A stretch of 30,218 bases of DNA, taken from contig WAMJ01000188.1 in NCBI GenBank assembly GCA_015522385.1, positions 1 to 30,218 of the forward strand, in the 5' to 3' direction. This document shows positions 18,419 through 25,134 of the stretch, piece by piece (within the stretch, counting starts at the first letter, position 1; each line of letters begins with the position of its first letter). The DNA is from Candidatus Heimdallarchaeota archaeon (GTDB taxonomy: Archaea > Asgardarchaeota > Heimdallarchaeia > Heimdallarchaeales > Kariarchaeaceae). A program made the translations under genes and the position numbers. The notes beneath the pieces are model-generated. The model saw only the letters and a list, made by a program, of their open reading frames with translations, did not search any database and was not told the DNA's origin.

Positions 18419-18875
18419 TAACTGTGATAACGACCTCGGGATCATCGCAACAACTTCCACCCGGAGGATCAAAAACTATCTGATCGGACCCTCCGACACC
18501 ATTCCTGAGGGTTATGGTCGCATCGATCTGGTACCATCCGCTCTCGGTGGCGAGGTTGTACATATAATTGTTTATGGAAAAAATCTTCGAGCTAACGTAG
18601 AGCTTGAAGGAGTAGCTGTACTGGGCTCCACTTGGGAGGGTCAGGGTGATCGTGTAGTCGATGCCCTTGTTGTAGGTCATGGCAAGTACGACATCCACTT
18701 GGGAAAAGATATCGTCTTCCAAGTTGTCTCCATCAAGGTCTGCGTAGTAGGCAGAGCTGATGTCCACAGTGACTATGCTCTCAAATGCTGTAGCGGTCGG
18801 TGAACTCACAATCCCAGTGCTTACTGCCGCGGTAATGAGGAAGATCAGCGTCGCGATTGCCGCTTGGGTCTTCAT
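18414..18875 (-). CDS. Small secreted protein with an Asp-rich loop
   Basis: This 153-aa protein starts with a clear signal peptide (MKTQAAIATLIFLITAAVS, then a Ser/Thr/Ala stretch to about residue 30). The mature part is beta-rich and contains YADLDGDNLEDDIF, a calcium-loop-like motif close to those of the giant proteins downstream. It ends in GGSCCDDPEV, with an adjacent Cys pair. No anchor is present, so it should be released or bound to a partner. The start is ATG 18875; a GTG at 18896 in the same frame is possible. A TATA-like box lies at 18905-18912. It precedes the regulator gene by 34 nt on the same strand. Family unknown. Confidence 0.65.
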   Translation of the reverse strand: MKTQAAIATLIFLITAAVSTGIVSSPTATAFESIVTVDISSAYYADLDGDNLEDDIFSQVDVVLAMTYNKGIDYTITLTLPSGAQYSYSFKLYVSSKIFSINNYMYNLATESGWYQIDATITLRNGVGGSDQIVFDPPGGSCCDDPEVVITVT

Positions 18876-18904
18876 CAGTGATACGCCTGTTTTCACATGC
18901 AAAC

Positions 18905-18912
18905 TATTTTAA
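18905..18912 (-). promoter_or_regulatory. TATA-like box of the small secreted protein gene
   Basis: TTAAAATA on the minus strand is centred about 33 nt before ATG 18875. A second AT-rich box (18915-18922) is about 23 nt before the GTG at 18896, leaving the exact start open. Confidence 0.35.
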
Positions 18913-19148
18913 CCATATTTAATAGTCTTTCCATTTTCTGGGTAGTAGTAAAATCTGGATGATTCCTGAAATATGTTCTCTCATCTTTTAATTTTATTAT
19001 TTTACAAACATCTGGTTTGGAAATCGTACCTATTTTTTCATCAATAAATTCTGATATACATTCATATTCTTTTAAATATCTTGCACCTTCTTCCTCTCCA
19101 TGATGGAGCTCTGTGCATTTTATCTCATTTCTTCCTGAAAAGATAGAG

Positions 19149-19156
19149 ATATTAAA
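19149..19156 (+). promoter_or_regulatory. TATA box of the CoA-transferase-like gene
   Basis: ATATTAAA is centred about 24 nt upstream of the GTG at 19177 and supports that start as leaderless. Confidence 0.5.
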
Positions 19157-19176
19157 TCACTCCTTAATTCATCTCT

Positions 19177-20163
19177 GTGCACAAATTGCTTGCTGGTATC
19201 AAGATTGTCGACTTCACTCCCCTTCTCCCGGGGCCCTATGCCACAAAGATCCTCGCAGACCTCGGTGCGGAGGTCGTCAAGATTGAGAACCCCCGTTCCC
19301 CCCGCTTGGAGGATATATTCCCTCCCTTTGTCGATTCCAAACCCCTTGTGTACGAGATCCTGAATCGATCTAAGCAGGTCAGGCAGTTGGATCTCAAGGA
19401 CCCTGCCCAGCTCGAAGAGGTCCGCAATCTTGTCGCTGACTCAGATGTTCTAATCGAGCAGTTCAGGCCCGGGACAATGGAGAGGCTCGGTCTCGGTTAC
19501 GAACAGGTCAGGGAGATCAAACCGAAAATCATCTACTGCTCCATCACATCTTTCGGACAGGGGTCGTCTAAGGCAGGTCATGACATCAACTTCCTGGCCA
19601 AGTCTGGAATTGCATCACTTCTCTCGGAAGAACCGCGGGCTGTTGGTGTGCAACTGGGTGATGTGGTCGGTGGTTCGCTGCACGCCGTGATAGGGATACT
19701 CGCTGCACTTGTCTCCCGTGACAGAACCGGGGAGGGGAGGTACATCGACATCTCGATGACCGACTGCCTCGTACCTCTCGGGCTGCTCAAGGCCACTTAC
19801 GGTCTCGCTGGAATGAACCCTCCTCCTCTGGGAACTGAGATCTTGGACGGTGGCTCGATCTACGACTTCTACAGGACAAAAGATGGGCGTTATCTCTCTG
19901 TGGGTTCAATCGAGCCCAAGTTCTTCAGGGATCTGATAAAGGGTCTTGGACTGGAGTACGAGGGAGACAGTTATCTCTTCGATGAGGATCTGAAGACGAA
20001 GATCAAGAAGGTGATTGCGGGGCAAGACCTTGCTCACTGGCAAAGGGTATTCAAAGAACTCGACGCCTGTGTGGAGCCTGTCCTAACCATGGATGAAGTC
20101 ATTGAGGGCTCCCCTCTCCTGTTTGGCGACAGAGACGTGAAGACCCCGATCCGTTTCAGGTAG
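19177..20163 (+). CDS. Class III CoA-transferase family protein, alpha-methylacyl-CoA racemase-like
   Basis: This is a CaiB/BaiF family enzyme acting on acyl-CoA thioesters. The N-terminus (LLAGIKIVDFTPLLPGPYAT...LADLGAEVVKIE) is the family hallmark. GHDINF with His135 and LGDVVGG with Asp162 match the two-base catalytic pair known from mycobacterial alpha-methylacyl-CoA racemase (His126/Asp156), so racemase is preferred over transferase. The reaction would be epimerisation of 2-methyl-branched acyl-CoA, relevant to branched lipid breakdown. At 328 aa it is somewhat shorter than the usual 360-400 and ends soon after the VEPVLTMDE motif that closes this fold. The GTG start is fixed by a TATA box 24 nt upstream. 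No other acyl-CoA genes are nearby. Confidence 0.85.
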   Translation: MHKLLAGIKIVDFTPLLPGPYATKILADLGAEVVKIENPRSPRLEDIFPPFVDSKPLVYEILNRSKQVRQLDLKDPAQLEEVRNLVADSDVLIEQFRPGTMERLGLGYEQVREIKPKIIYCSITSFGQGSSKAGHDINFLAKSGIASLLSEEPRAVGVQLGDVVGGSLHAVIGILAALVSRDRTGEGRYIDISMTDCLVPLGLLKATYGLAGMNPPPLGTEILDGGSIYDFYRTKDGRYLSVGSIEPKFFRDLIKGLGLEYEGDSYLFDEDLKTKIKKVIAGQDLAHWQRVFKELDACVEPVLTMDEVIEGSPLLFGDRDVKTPIRFR

Positions 20164-20350
20164 ACTATAGTTCTCTAATAGGTTCCTTCGCTTCCTGCAA
20201 AGAATCTTGATCTCATGAAATTGAACCGATACTTGACAATACCAATAATCTCTGCTCTCAATGCTTGAATTAAATAATTTCATACCCTGTAATATCTGTC
20301 ACAGTCTGATTTGTAATTATTTCAAAAAAGTTCCTCAATTCCCCCGATTG

Positions 20351-20358
20351 CTTATAAA
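20351..20358 (+). promoter_or_regulatory. TATA box of the three-TM gene pair
   Basis: CTTATAAA is centred about 25 nt before ATG 20379. It decides against the TTG at 20373 as start. The 20164-20350 spacer before it is AT-rich and shows no gene. Confidence 0.6.
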
Positions 20359-20378
20359 GCTCGGATATACCATTGGGT

Positions 20379-20732
20379 ATGAGCTACGAATTTAGCGACC
20401 AAGACGCTAATGTCATATCAATCGTAGGGATAATGGCCATCGTAATCGCAGGTCTCATAGCACTCGGAGGTGTCATGAGAATAGTGACCAGTTTCTTTAA
20501 TGGGGCTTACACTCCATTCGAGCTGACCCTCCGCACAATTCAGAGCCTGATCCAGTTGGTCATGGGGCTACTCTTCATTCCTGCAGCCCTCTCCTTCCGG
20601 AGGGTGGCGACGACGGAGGGCTCCGATATCCCCGAGCTACTGGCTGGAACTGACAACATGACCAAGGCATTCTACGTCATCATCGCAATGATAGCCCTAA
20701 GTGTGGTGATTGATGTAATCCTGTTACTGTAG
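20379..20732 (+). CDS. Small three-TM membrane protein, paralogue A
   Basis: This 117-aa protein starts MSYEFSDQDANVI and has three hydrophobic segments (about 14-36, 53-75 and 95-117). A loop with TTEGSDIPELL lies between the second and third. It is not assigned to a known family. The following gene has the same organisation, the same N-terminal motif (YEF plus acidic residues) and the same EGSDIxELL loop, so the two arose by duplication. ATG 20379 is leaderless from a TATA box. The stop TAG is directly followed by the Shine-Dalgarno of the paralogue, so they are co-transcribed and may form a hetero-oligomer. Confidence 0.65.
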   Translation: MSYEFSDQDANVISIVGIMAIVIAGLIALGGVMRIVTSFFNGAYTPFELTLRTIQSLIQLVMGLLFIPAALSFRRVATTEGSDIPELLAGTDNMTKAFYVIIAMIALSVVIDVILLL

Positions 20733-20741
20733 GTGAATGGT

Positions 20742-21101
20742 ATGAGCAAGGAATACGAGTTTACAGAAGAGGAGAACGCCCGCATCAACAAATTCATCTC
20801 GGCTTTGAGAATATTCTCAATCATATTGATTCTGGCCGGGATACTCACCCTCATCGATGGATCAACCTCCTCGGCGAGCTTGACGACCGTAGTCGCAGGG
20901 ATCAGTTGGGTCGCCATGGGAGTGTCCTTCTACCTCCCTATAGACAATTTTCAGAGAATTGTTCAGTCAGAAGGTAGCGATATCAAGGAACTTCTCACCG
21001 CTTTCAAGGAGTTCAAGACTTCATGGCTGATAGTCATCCTGATCCTCATAGTCAATCGCGTATTCGACCTCATGGACATGTTTGCCATGATTGGAAGCTG
21101 A
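20742..21101 (+). CDS. Small three-TM membrane protein, paralogue B
   Basis: This 119-aa protein starts MSKEYEFTEEENARI and has hydrophobic segments at about 22-42, 46-66 and 95-117. It carries the loop SEGSDIKELL shared with the preceding gene. The start is ATG 20742 and not GTG 20733: GGTGA at 20732-20736 is well spaced for 20742, and the N-terminus then aligns with paralogue A. As the second gene in the transcript it uses a Shine-Dalgarno site, whereas the first is leaderless. Function unknown. Confidence 0.65.
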   Translation: MSKEYEFTEEENARINKFISALRIFSIILILAGILTLIDGSTSSASLTTVVAGISWVAMGVSFYLPIDNFQRIVQSEGSDIKELLTAFKEFKTSWLIVILILIVNRVFDLMDMFAMIGS

Positions 21102-21151
21102 ATCTTGGGCTCTCCTCGAAACATTTTTCTGTCTTGTGTCTATTTCCGCAT

Positions 21152-21562
21152 ATGGAGTGTAAGTTCTGCGCAATAGCAAGGACGGGTAAGGACGCATACG
21201 TCGTCCACCAGACAGAGCTCTCTACATCATTTCTGGACATAAATCCAATTGCCGACGGACACACGCTCGTGGTTCCTAAGGCACACAGTGAGCTGATCTG
21301 GGATATGGACAAGAAAGACTACCTAGCTTTGATGGAGGATGTCAGGGTCGTCGCGGGTATCCTGCAGGAAACATTGGATCCAAAGACTGTGGGGATTGCC
21401 GTAGAGGGATTGAGTGTCCCTCATACCCACGTCCATCTCGTCCCAGTGAACTCTATCAATGCGCTAAACCCCTCTCTCGCTAGGCCAGCTTCACCTGACG
21501 AGCTCGCAGAGATGCATCGGAAAATCACTCAAGGAGAGGGGAAGGGGAATTCCAAGTCGTAG
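21152..21562 (+). CDS. HIT family nucleotide hydrolase (HINT-like)
   Basis: This 136-aa protein has the histidine triad PHTHVHLVP; His91, His93 and His95 form the triad and His93 is the expected nucleophile. Cys3 and Cys6 of ECKFCAI with His45 fit the zinc site seen in many HINT proteins. PIADGHTLVVPKAH is the family's conserved central strand. It should hydrolyse nucleoside phosphoramidates or Ap4A-type dinucleotides in the cytoplasm. I use ATG 21152, since family members begin right before the CxxC; a longer frame from 21023 would overlap the upstream gene. The C-terminal tail (GEGKGNSKS) is polar and probably disordered. Confidence 0.88.
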   Translation: MECKFCAIARTGKDAYVVHQTELSTSFLDINPIADGHTLVVPKAHSELIWDMDKKDYLALMEDVRVVAGILQETLDPKTVGIAVEGLSVPHTHVHLVPVNSINALNPSLARPASPDELAEMHRKITQGEGKGNSKS

Positions 21563-21657
21563 GCAGATATCGAAATAATGCATATATTTAAGTACTTCGG
21601 ATATCTACTATAATAATATGATTCTTGAAGAACAGGATCTCAGAAAATAAGAATGTT

Positions 21658-21668
21658 ATCTAATATAA
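21658..21668 (+). promoter_or_regulatory. TATA-like box of the 59-aa basic protein gene
   Basis: TCTAATATAAT lies about 56 nt before ATG 21719, giving a leader near 28 nt that contains the AGGTGA site. A second TATA-like element (21584-21591) lies further upstream. Confidence 0.35.
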
Positions 21669-21718
21669 TTTCCCTGAGGTTCTGCATAATCGAATCCGTA
21701 AACAAAAGGTGAATCACC

Positions 21719-21898
21719 ATGTCAAACAAAACAGTACAACACAAATTTAGAAAGATAGAGATCAACGGATTACTTGACGCATTTAGAAGAGACAGATCTG
21801 AGAAGAAGAGCAGAACCCATGAAGAACAGATGGAGTACATGAGGAGGAAAAACCAGAAATCAATGGTAAACCCCCTCTTCTTCTGGTCAAACTACTAA
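21719..21898 (+). CDS. Small basic protein, 59 aa
   Basis: ATG 21719 is preceded by AGGTGA at 21707-21712 (six-base spacing), one of the best ribosome sites in the window. The product starts MSNKTVQHKFRKIEI, is rich in Lys and Arg (a central run reads AFRRDRSEKKSR), and ends NPLFFWSNY. The Arg/Lys-rich helical middle and aromatic tail suggest binding to nucleic acid, ribosome or membrane, but no family is recognised. It stands between the HIT gene and a methyltransferase on the opposite strand. Its AGG/AGA-rich coding sequence and good ribosome site make it a plausible real small gene. Confidence 0.6.
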   Translation: MSNKTVQHKFRKIEINGLLDAFRRDRSEKKSRTHEEQMEYMRRKNQKSMVNPLFFWSNY

Positions 21899-21941
21899 GA
21901 ATCATCTAGTTGGATTACCTATCAAATCGTTTAGAGTATCT

Positions 21942-22769
21942 TTAACCCCATTTGCAGATCCATACCGTAGAGTGAGAGCTGTCGTCCGTTGAGACCTCGG
22001 CCCCCTGTGAGTGCAATATATCTTCTAAGTACTCTGGTTTGTATACTGACCTCCCCGTCCGGAACACTGCGTCTTCCCCGAATATGTGAAAGCTGTCGTA
22101 GTAATGTCCCCCGTTGAACCTGAACGGACCGAATTGTACGTATCTGAACTCCATACCTATCTCCTCCACGTAATCGGTCGTGTCTGTGAGAAGTGAGGGT
22201 TCCTTTGAATTCTCTCCATACCTGTGGCTCGAGAAGACAAACCTGCCCTCACTGTTGAGCAGGTCCTTGACCCTGCTAAGTAGCGGTACGATTAGATCTT
22301 CTGGAAAGCTGGGGAATGTGTTCATCGGTAGCAGGATCACGTCGAACTTCCTCTCGAAATCATGCTGGAAAAAGTCCCCAGTCACGATATTCTGCTCCCT
22401 GAGGTATTCGTTGAAGTCGCCAGAAAGGTACTCCTTTCTGTAGTCCTCGAAGTAGAGGCAGATCTCAATCCCGTGCAGATCGGTCCTGGGCAGGAGGGCT
22501 TTGAGCTTTCGTAATATTCTTCCATAGGCTGAACCTATCTCCAGGAGAGAATCAGGTGAAATCTTCGTGATCAGGTCGAGTTCCGGATCCTCACGGTTGG
22601 AGTGGGCCACCCTCCTCGACCAGTAGATGTCCGCCCAGAACTTGGACAGATGGTAGTTCTCATTGACTTGCCCTCCAATCCCCATCTTTTTCAGCTCGTC
22701 TAGTATCTTCACAGCGCAAGGAGGCAGCATCCGTTCATAAGCTTTTGGGGATATGGGGAGAATGAACAT
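21942..22769 (-). CDS. SAM-dependent methyltransferase (class I)
   Basis: This 275-aa protein has motif I LLEIGSAYG (Glu77, Gly79, Gly83) followed by acidic Glu102 in DLHGIEI, the ribose-binding residue. FDVILLPMN follows as motif IV and EGRFVFSSH as the later strand of the Rossmann fold. About 70 residues precede motif I, and a beta-rich C-terminus (MEFRYVQFGPFRFNGGHYY) probably forms the substrate lid. The substrate cannot be told; small-molecule methyltransferases have this layout. The ATG at 22769 has a TATA-like box about 27 nt upstream (22794-22799), which sits on the start codon of the divergent PAP2 gene. Confidence 0.82.
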   Translation of the reverse strand: MFILPISPKAYERMLPPCAVKILDELKKMGIGGQVNENYHLSKFWADIYWSRRVAHSNREDPELDLITKISPDSLLEIGSAYGRILRKLKALLPRTDLHGIEICLYFEDYRKEYLSGDFNEYLREQNIVTGDFFQHDFERKFDVILLPMNTFPSFPEDLIVPLLSRVKDLLNSEGRFVFSSHRYGENSKEPSLLTDTTDYVEEIGMEFRYVQFGPFRFNGGHYYDSFHIFGEDAVFRTGRSVYKPEYLEDILHSQGAEVSTDDSSHSTVWICKWG

Positions 22770-22770
22770 T

Positions 22771-22799
22771 CTTAAGGGTAACTGTGGATAGGGATTAAG
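22771..22799. promoter_or_regulatory. Divergent, mirrored TATA boxes in a 29-bp spacer
   Basis: CTTAAG at 22771-22776 is about 25 nt before the GTG at 22799 of the PAP2 gene. CTTAAT on the minus strand (22794-22799) is about 27 nt before the ATG at 22769 of the methyltransferase. Each box abuts or overlaps the other gene's start codon. Confidence 0.5.
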
Positions 22800-23539
22800 T
22801 GAAAGAACGGCTCTCCCTGATCGCCCTCGCTACAGGGCTCCTTACCTTCGCACTCTACGACCTCGATATATCTCGGGCAGTTGTCTCACAGGGTAACCCT
22901 TTTGGCCTCTTCTTCCAAGAATGGGGTGAGTTCCCCGGATACGTCCTCATTCTCTATTCCCTCTACGTCCAGTTGAGGTACTCGGACAAGTTATGGGTCA
23001 AGGTCCTCATCGTCGCCCTACTACCACTGGTCGGTGCAGCCCTCTACTTTAGGTATAGGGAGTCAACGAATCTGTACGTCGGTCTCATTCTCGCACTGGC
23101 CATATTGTTCCCGATCTATCTTGCGAAGATCCCTGCCGATAAACTCAAGCTCGGCAGCGACAAGACACTCGCAGTGGCTCTTCTCGTACCATTGACCTTC
23201 GTGCAGACAATCAAGCTTCTGTGGGGGAGAGTGAGGTTTAGGGATCTTGGTGGAGACTATACCAGATTCACCCCTTGGTATCTCCCACAGGGATACACGG
23301 GGAACTTCTCTTTCCCCTCGGGACACGCTGCAATGGGTGTGTTTCTCCTCACCATGAATTACTACTTCCAGAGGAAGGAGGTTCTCTGGGCTACTGTAGT
23401 CTGGGCAATAATGGTCGCGGTATCCCGGGTGATTATAGGTGCTCACTACGCCAGCGACGTCTGGGTCTCATTCTTCACGGGTCTGCTGGTCTACTTCCAT
23501 TTCGATGCAAGATCCTCACCAACTAATTCCGCGAAATAG
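22799..23539 (+). CDS. PAP2 family membrane phosphatase
   Basis: This 246-aa polytopic protein (about six membrane helices) carries the three-part PAP2 active site: Lys139-x6-Arg146 (followed by Phe, not the usual Pro), PSGH at 173-176 and Ser209-Arg210-x5-His216-x3-Asp220. It should dephosphorylate a lipid phosphate such as a prenyl diphosphate or phosphatidic-acid-like substrate at the membrane surface. The start is GTG 22799, placed about 25 nt after a TATA-like box, with no Shine-Dalgarno. It is divergent from the methyltransferase with overlapping promoters, so a joint role in lipid or cell-surface precursor metabolism is possible but not shown. Confidence 0.88.
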   Translation: MKERLSLIALATGLLTFALYDLDISRAVVSQGNPFGLFFQEWGEFPGYVLILYSLYVQLRYSDKLWVKVLIVALLPLVGAALYFRYRESTNLYVGLILALAILFPIYLAKIPADKLKLGSDKTLAVALLVPLTFVQTIKLLWGRVRFRDLGGDYTRFTPWYLPQGYTGNFSFPSGHAAMGVFLLTMNYYFQRKEVLWATVVWAIMVAVSRVIIGAHYASDVWVSFFTGLLVYFHFDARSSPTNSAK

Positions 23540-23730
23540 GTATTGTGAAATACAATTGAAAAGGGGGGCTACTTACCCGTGACTCCCTATTGATTATGTC
23601 AGAATGCAACCTTGACTCGAAAGTTTGCATTGCTCTGCTCGGAATATTCGCTAACTTCTGCGCAAATACTGCGGATTCATTTAACTTGGGATAAGCACAT
23701 TGATTAGTCGGAATCTTCACGGTTCGGTAA

Positions 23731-24822
23731 ATGAACTATCTTTCAATCAAGGAGAAGGATGGGAAAATCTCAGTGCAGAGAAGGGTTACCTTCGGAAATC
23801 GCGTATCTATGAGCCTGCTCCCTGCTCTCGTCGCCATGGTTTTCACCTCGGTCATGCAGCTCATCTTCGGGTTTAGCGTGAATTTTGATATAATTCCCTA
23901 CTCTTTCTGGATCCTCCCTACCCTCATTTTCTTTGTAGTATTCTTCAGACCACTCTCGGGGGGACCTATCCTTCTGGATCCACAAAACAAGACAATCACA
24001 AGGAAGGGTGTTATAATCCAAGTTGGTCCAGATTCTGGGGTATACTTGACACGTCGCTTGACCTCGAGGTGGAGTAGAAGGAAGAATACCACCTCGTACA
24101 TTTCCACGTGGACGATCTCTGTAGATGATCGCCCGATTTTTGTCACAAGGGTCATCATCCGATCAAGTCCATACTCCACGGATAAGCTCTTCAACCAGCC
24201 GTGGGTTGATGCACTTGCAGAGTATGTCGCCGAGCGGATGGACATCAAGCTTGTGGACCAGACTGGGATGGGCGCACATGTGAGAACCTCTGGAGAGACC
24301 GACTTGCCTCTCGGGGTATACCTCCGGCAGAAGGAGCCAGAGCTCGAGGACTACAGTATCGAGAATCACTTCTCAAAAATTTACAGAATACGGAGAAATG
24401 GTGATGATCTGATTATCGCCCATAATAACATGTATTTCAACCTGTACTGGACTGCTATTTCCCTCTTCCTTATTCTTGTTATCTACTTGGTCCTCCTCTC
24501 CTCAAACTGGTTTGAACTTGTGGTGGTGGGAATCATCTTCTTCTTCACATTCAATGCCTCCAGACGCCGGTTGGTCATTGAGATCCATGATTCGACTATG
24601 CGGGTCATGACCAAGGGAACATTCATCAAGGTCAGCTCTACGATGATCCCTATGCATGAAATCGAGCGAATGACTATATCCAAAATGTTTGCCAAAGAGC
24701 TGGCAGTAGAGCTGGTAAGTGACAGGAGGAGGTACATCATCATGGGCTCTCTTGACGAGGAGGAGGCTCAGGAATTGGAATTCCTCCTAAAGATCGCCTT
24801 TGCCCAGACGTATGCTGAGTGA
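23731..24822 (+). CDS. Membrane protein with two tandem (2 TM + PH-like) units
   Basis: This 363-aa protein is built as a repeat. Unit 1 has two membrane segments (about 25-48 and 55-73) and a beta-rich domain (about 80-175) ending in a helix (WVDALAEYVAERM). Unit 2 has two membrane segments (about 235-280) and a second beta domain (about 285-363) closing with DEEEAQELEFLLKIAF. A beta-sheet closed by one C-terminal helix is the outline of a pleckstrin-homology-like fold, as in bacterial YdbT/bPH2 proteins; this is inference from pattern. The ATG at 23731 has no Shine-Dalgarno. It converges with the zinc-binding protein gene, one base separating the stops, leaving no room for a terminator. Confidence 0.6.
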   Translation: MNYLSIKEKDGKISVQRRVTFGNRVSMSLLPALVAMVFTSVMQLIFGFSVNFDIIPYSFWILPTLIFFVVFFRPLSGGPILLDPQNKTITRKGVIIQVGPDSGVYLTRRLTSRWSRRKNTTSYISTWTISVDDRPIFVTRVIIRSSPYSTDKLFNQPWVDALAEYVAERMDIKLVDQTGMGAHVRTSGETDLPLGVYLRQKEPELEDYSIENHFSKIYRIRRNGDDLIIAHNNMYFNLYWTAISLFLILVIYLVLLSSNWFELVVVGIIFFFTFNASRRRLVIEIHDSTMRVMTKGTFIKVSSTMIPMHEIERMTISKMFAKELAVELVSDRRRYIIMGSLDEEEAQELEFLLKIAFAQTYAE

Positions 24823-24823
24823 T

Positions 24824-25045
24824 TTAGGCCTCGATTTGGGGTGTAAGGTTGCGAGAGTCACAGCAGTTTTCTAGCTCGATCTTGGACTCCTTTCCACAAC
24901 AGGGTTGGTGCTCACCCTTCCAGCATATCCATGTGTTTCCATCCTGAAGGGTCATCATCCTACCACAGTGTGTGGGGGCAGTAAAGGTTGTATTGCAGTT
25001 TGTGCAGATATAGGAGCCTGAGAAGTTAGTTTTTAGGTCTACCAT
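24824..25045 (-). CDS. Small zinc-ribbon-like protein, 73 aa
   Basis: It holds eight Cys in metal-site patterns: CTNC, then HCGRMM, then WICWKGEHQPCCGK, and a late CC pair. The CxxC...HCG...C...CCG spacing resembles small archaeal and desulforedoxin-like knuckles that bind zinc or iron. No catalytic domain is present. The ATG at 25045 is leaderless, with a TATA box about 26 nt upstream. A perfect 14-bp palindrome sits just beyond that box, so the gene looks individually regulated and not an extension of the ABC operon on the same strand upstream. Confidence 0.65.
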   Translation of the reverse strand: MVDLKTNFSGSYICTNCNTTFTAPTHCGRMMTLQDGNTWICWKGEHQPCCGKESKIELENCCDSRNLTPQIEA

Positions 25046-25066
25046 ATGACTGAAATATTGTTGTAT

Positions 25067-25074
25067 AATTTATA
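25067..25074 (-). promoter_or_regulatory. TATA box of the small zinc-binding protein gene
   Basis: TATAAATT on the minus strand is centred about 26 nt before ATG 25045, another leaderless arrangement. Confidence 0.55.
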
Positions 25075-25077
25075 CCT

Positions 25078-25091
25078 TTTGATATATCAAA
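25078..25091. promoter_or_regulatory. Perfect 14-bp palindrome, putative operator
   Basis: TTTGATATATCAAA is fully self-complementary and lies three bases upstream of the TATA box of the zinc-binding protein gene, over the position where the BRE and an upstream regulator would bind. Confidence 0.5.
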
Positions 25092-25134
25092 TGTCGATAT
25101 GTCCAAAATCGAGCAGGAAACTATACTCCACTAA

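Larger units (their letters stand above)
18893..19156 (-). pseudogene. AT-rich open frame without a start codon, probable gene remnant
   Basis: On the minus strand 87 codons are open between TGA 19157-19159 and TGA 18893-18895, although the DNA is very AT-rich and random stops would be frequent. The peptide reads like real protein (for example GARYLKEYECISEFIDEK, KIIKLKDERTYFRNHPDF). There is no ATG, GTG or TTG near the 5' end. Another minus frame just upstream, from GTG 19179 to TAA 19122-19124, ends in SLSFQEEMR and looks like a frameshifted continuation. I infer a decayed, frameshifted gene, more AT-rich than its neighbours and possibly acquired. Family not recognised. It lies in the spacer between the small secreted protein and the CoA-transferase-like gene; apart from promoters I see nothing else in that spacer. 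Confidence 0.4.

Noticed and set aside
20083..20283. Minus-strand 66-aa frame
   Set aside because: It overlaps the end of the CoA-transferase-like gene in antisense and has no promoter or domain signal.
21023..21151. Longer N-terminus for the HIT protein
   Set aside because: It would overlap the upstream three-TM gene by about 80 bp, and HIT proteins begin just before the CxxC.
21618..21650. 10-codon leaderless mini-frame after the TATA-like element at 21584-21591
   Set aside because: Spacing is suggestive, but ten codons without conservation data are not enough to call a peptide.
23596..23694. Plus-strand 32-aa Cys-containing open frame in the PAP2 downstream spacer
   Set aside because: No ribosome site or clear TATA box at the right distance; too short to judge. 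The spacer 23540-23730 shows nothing else firm.
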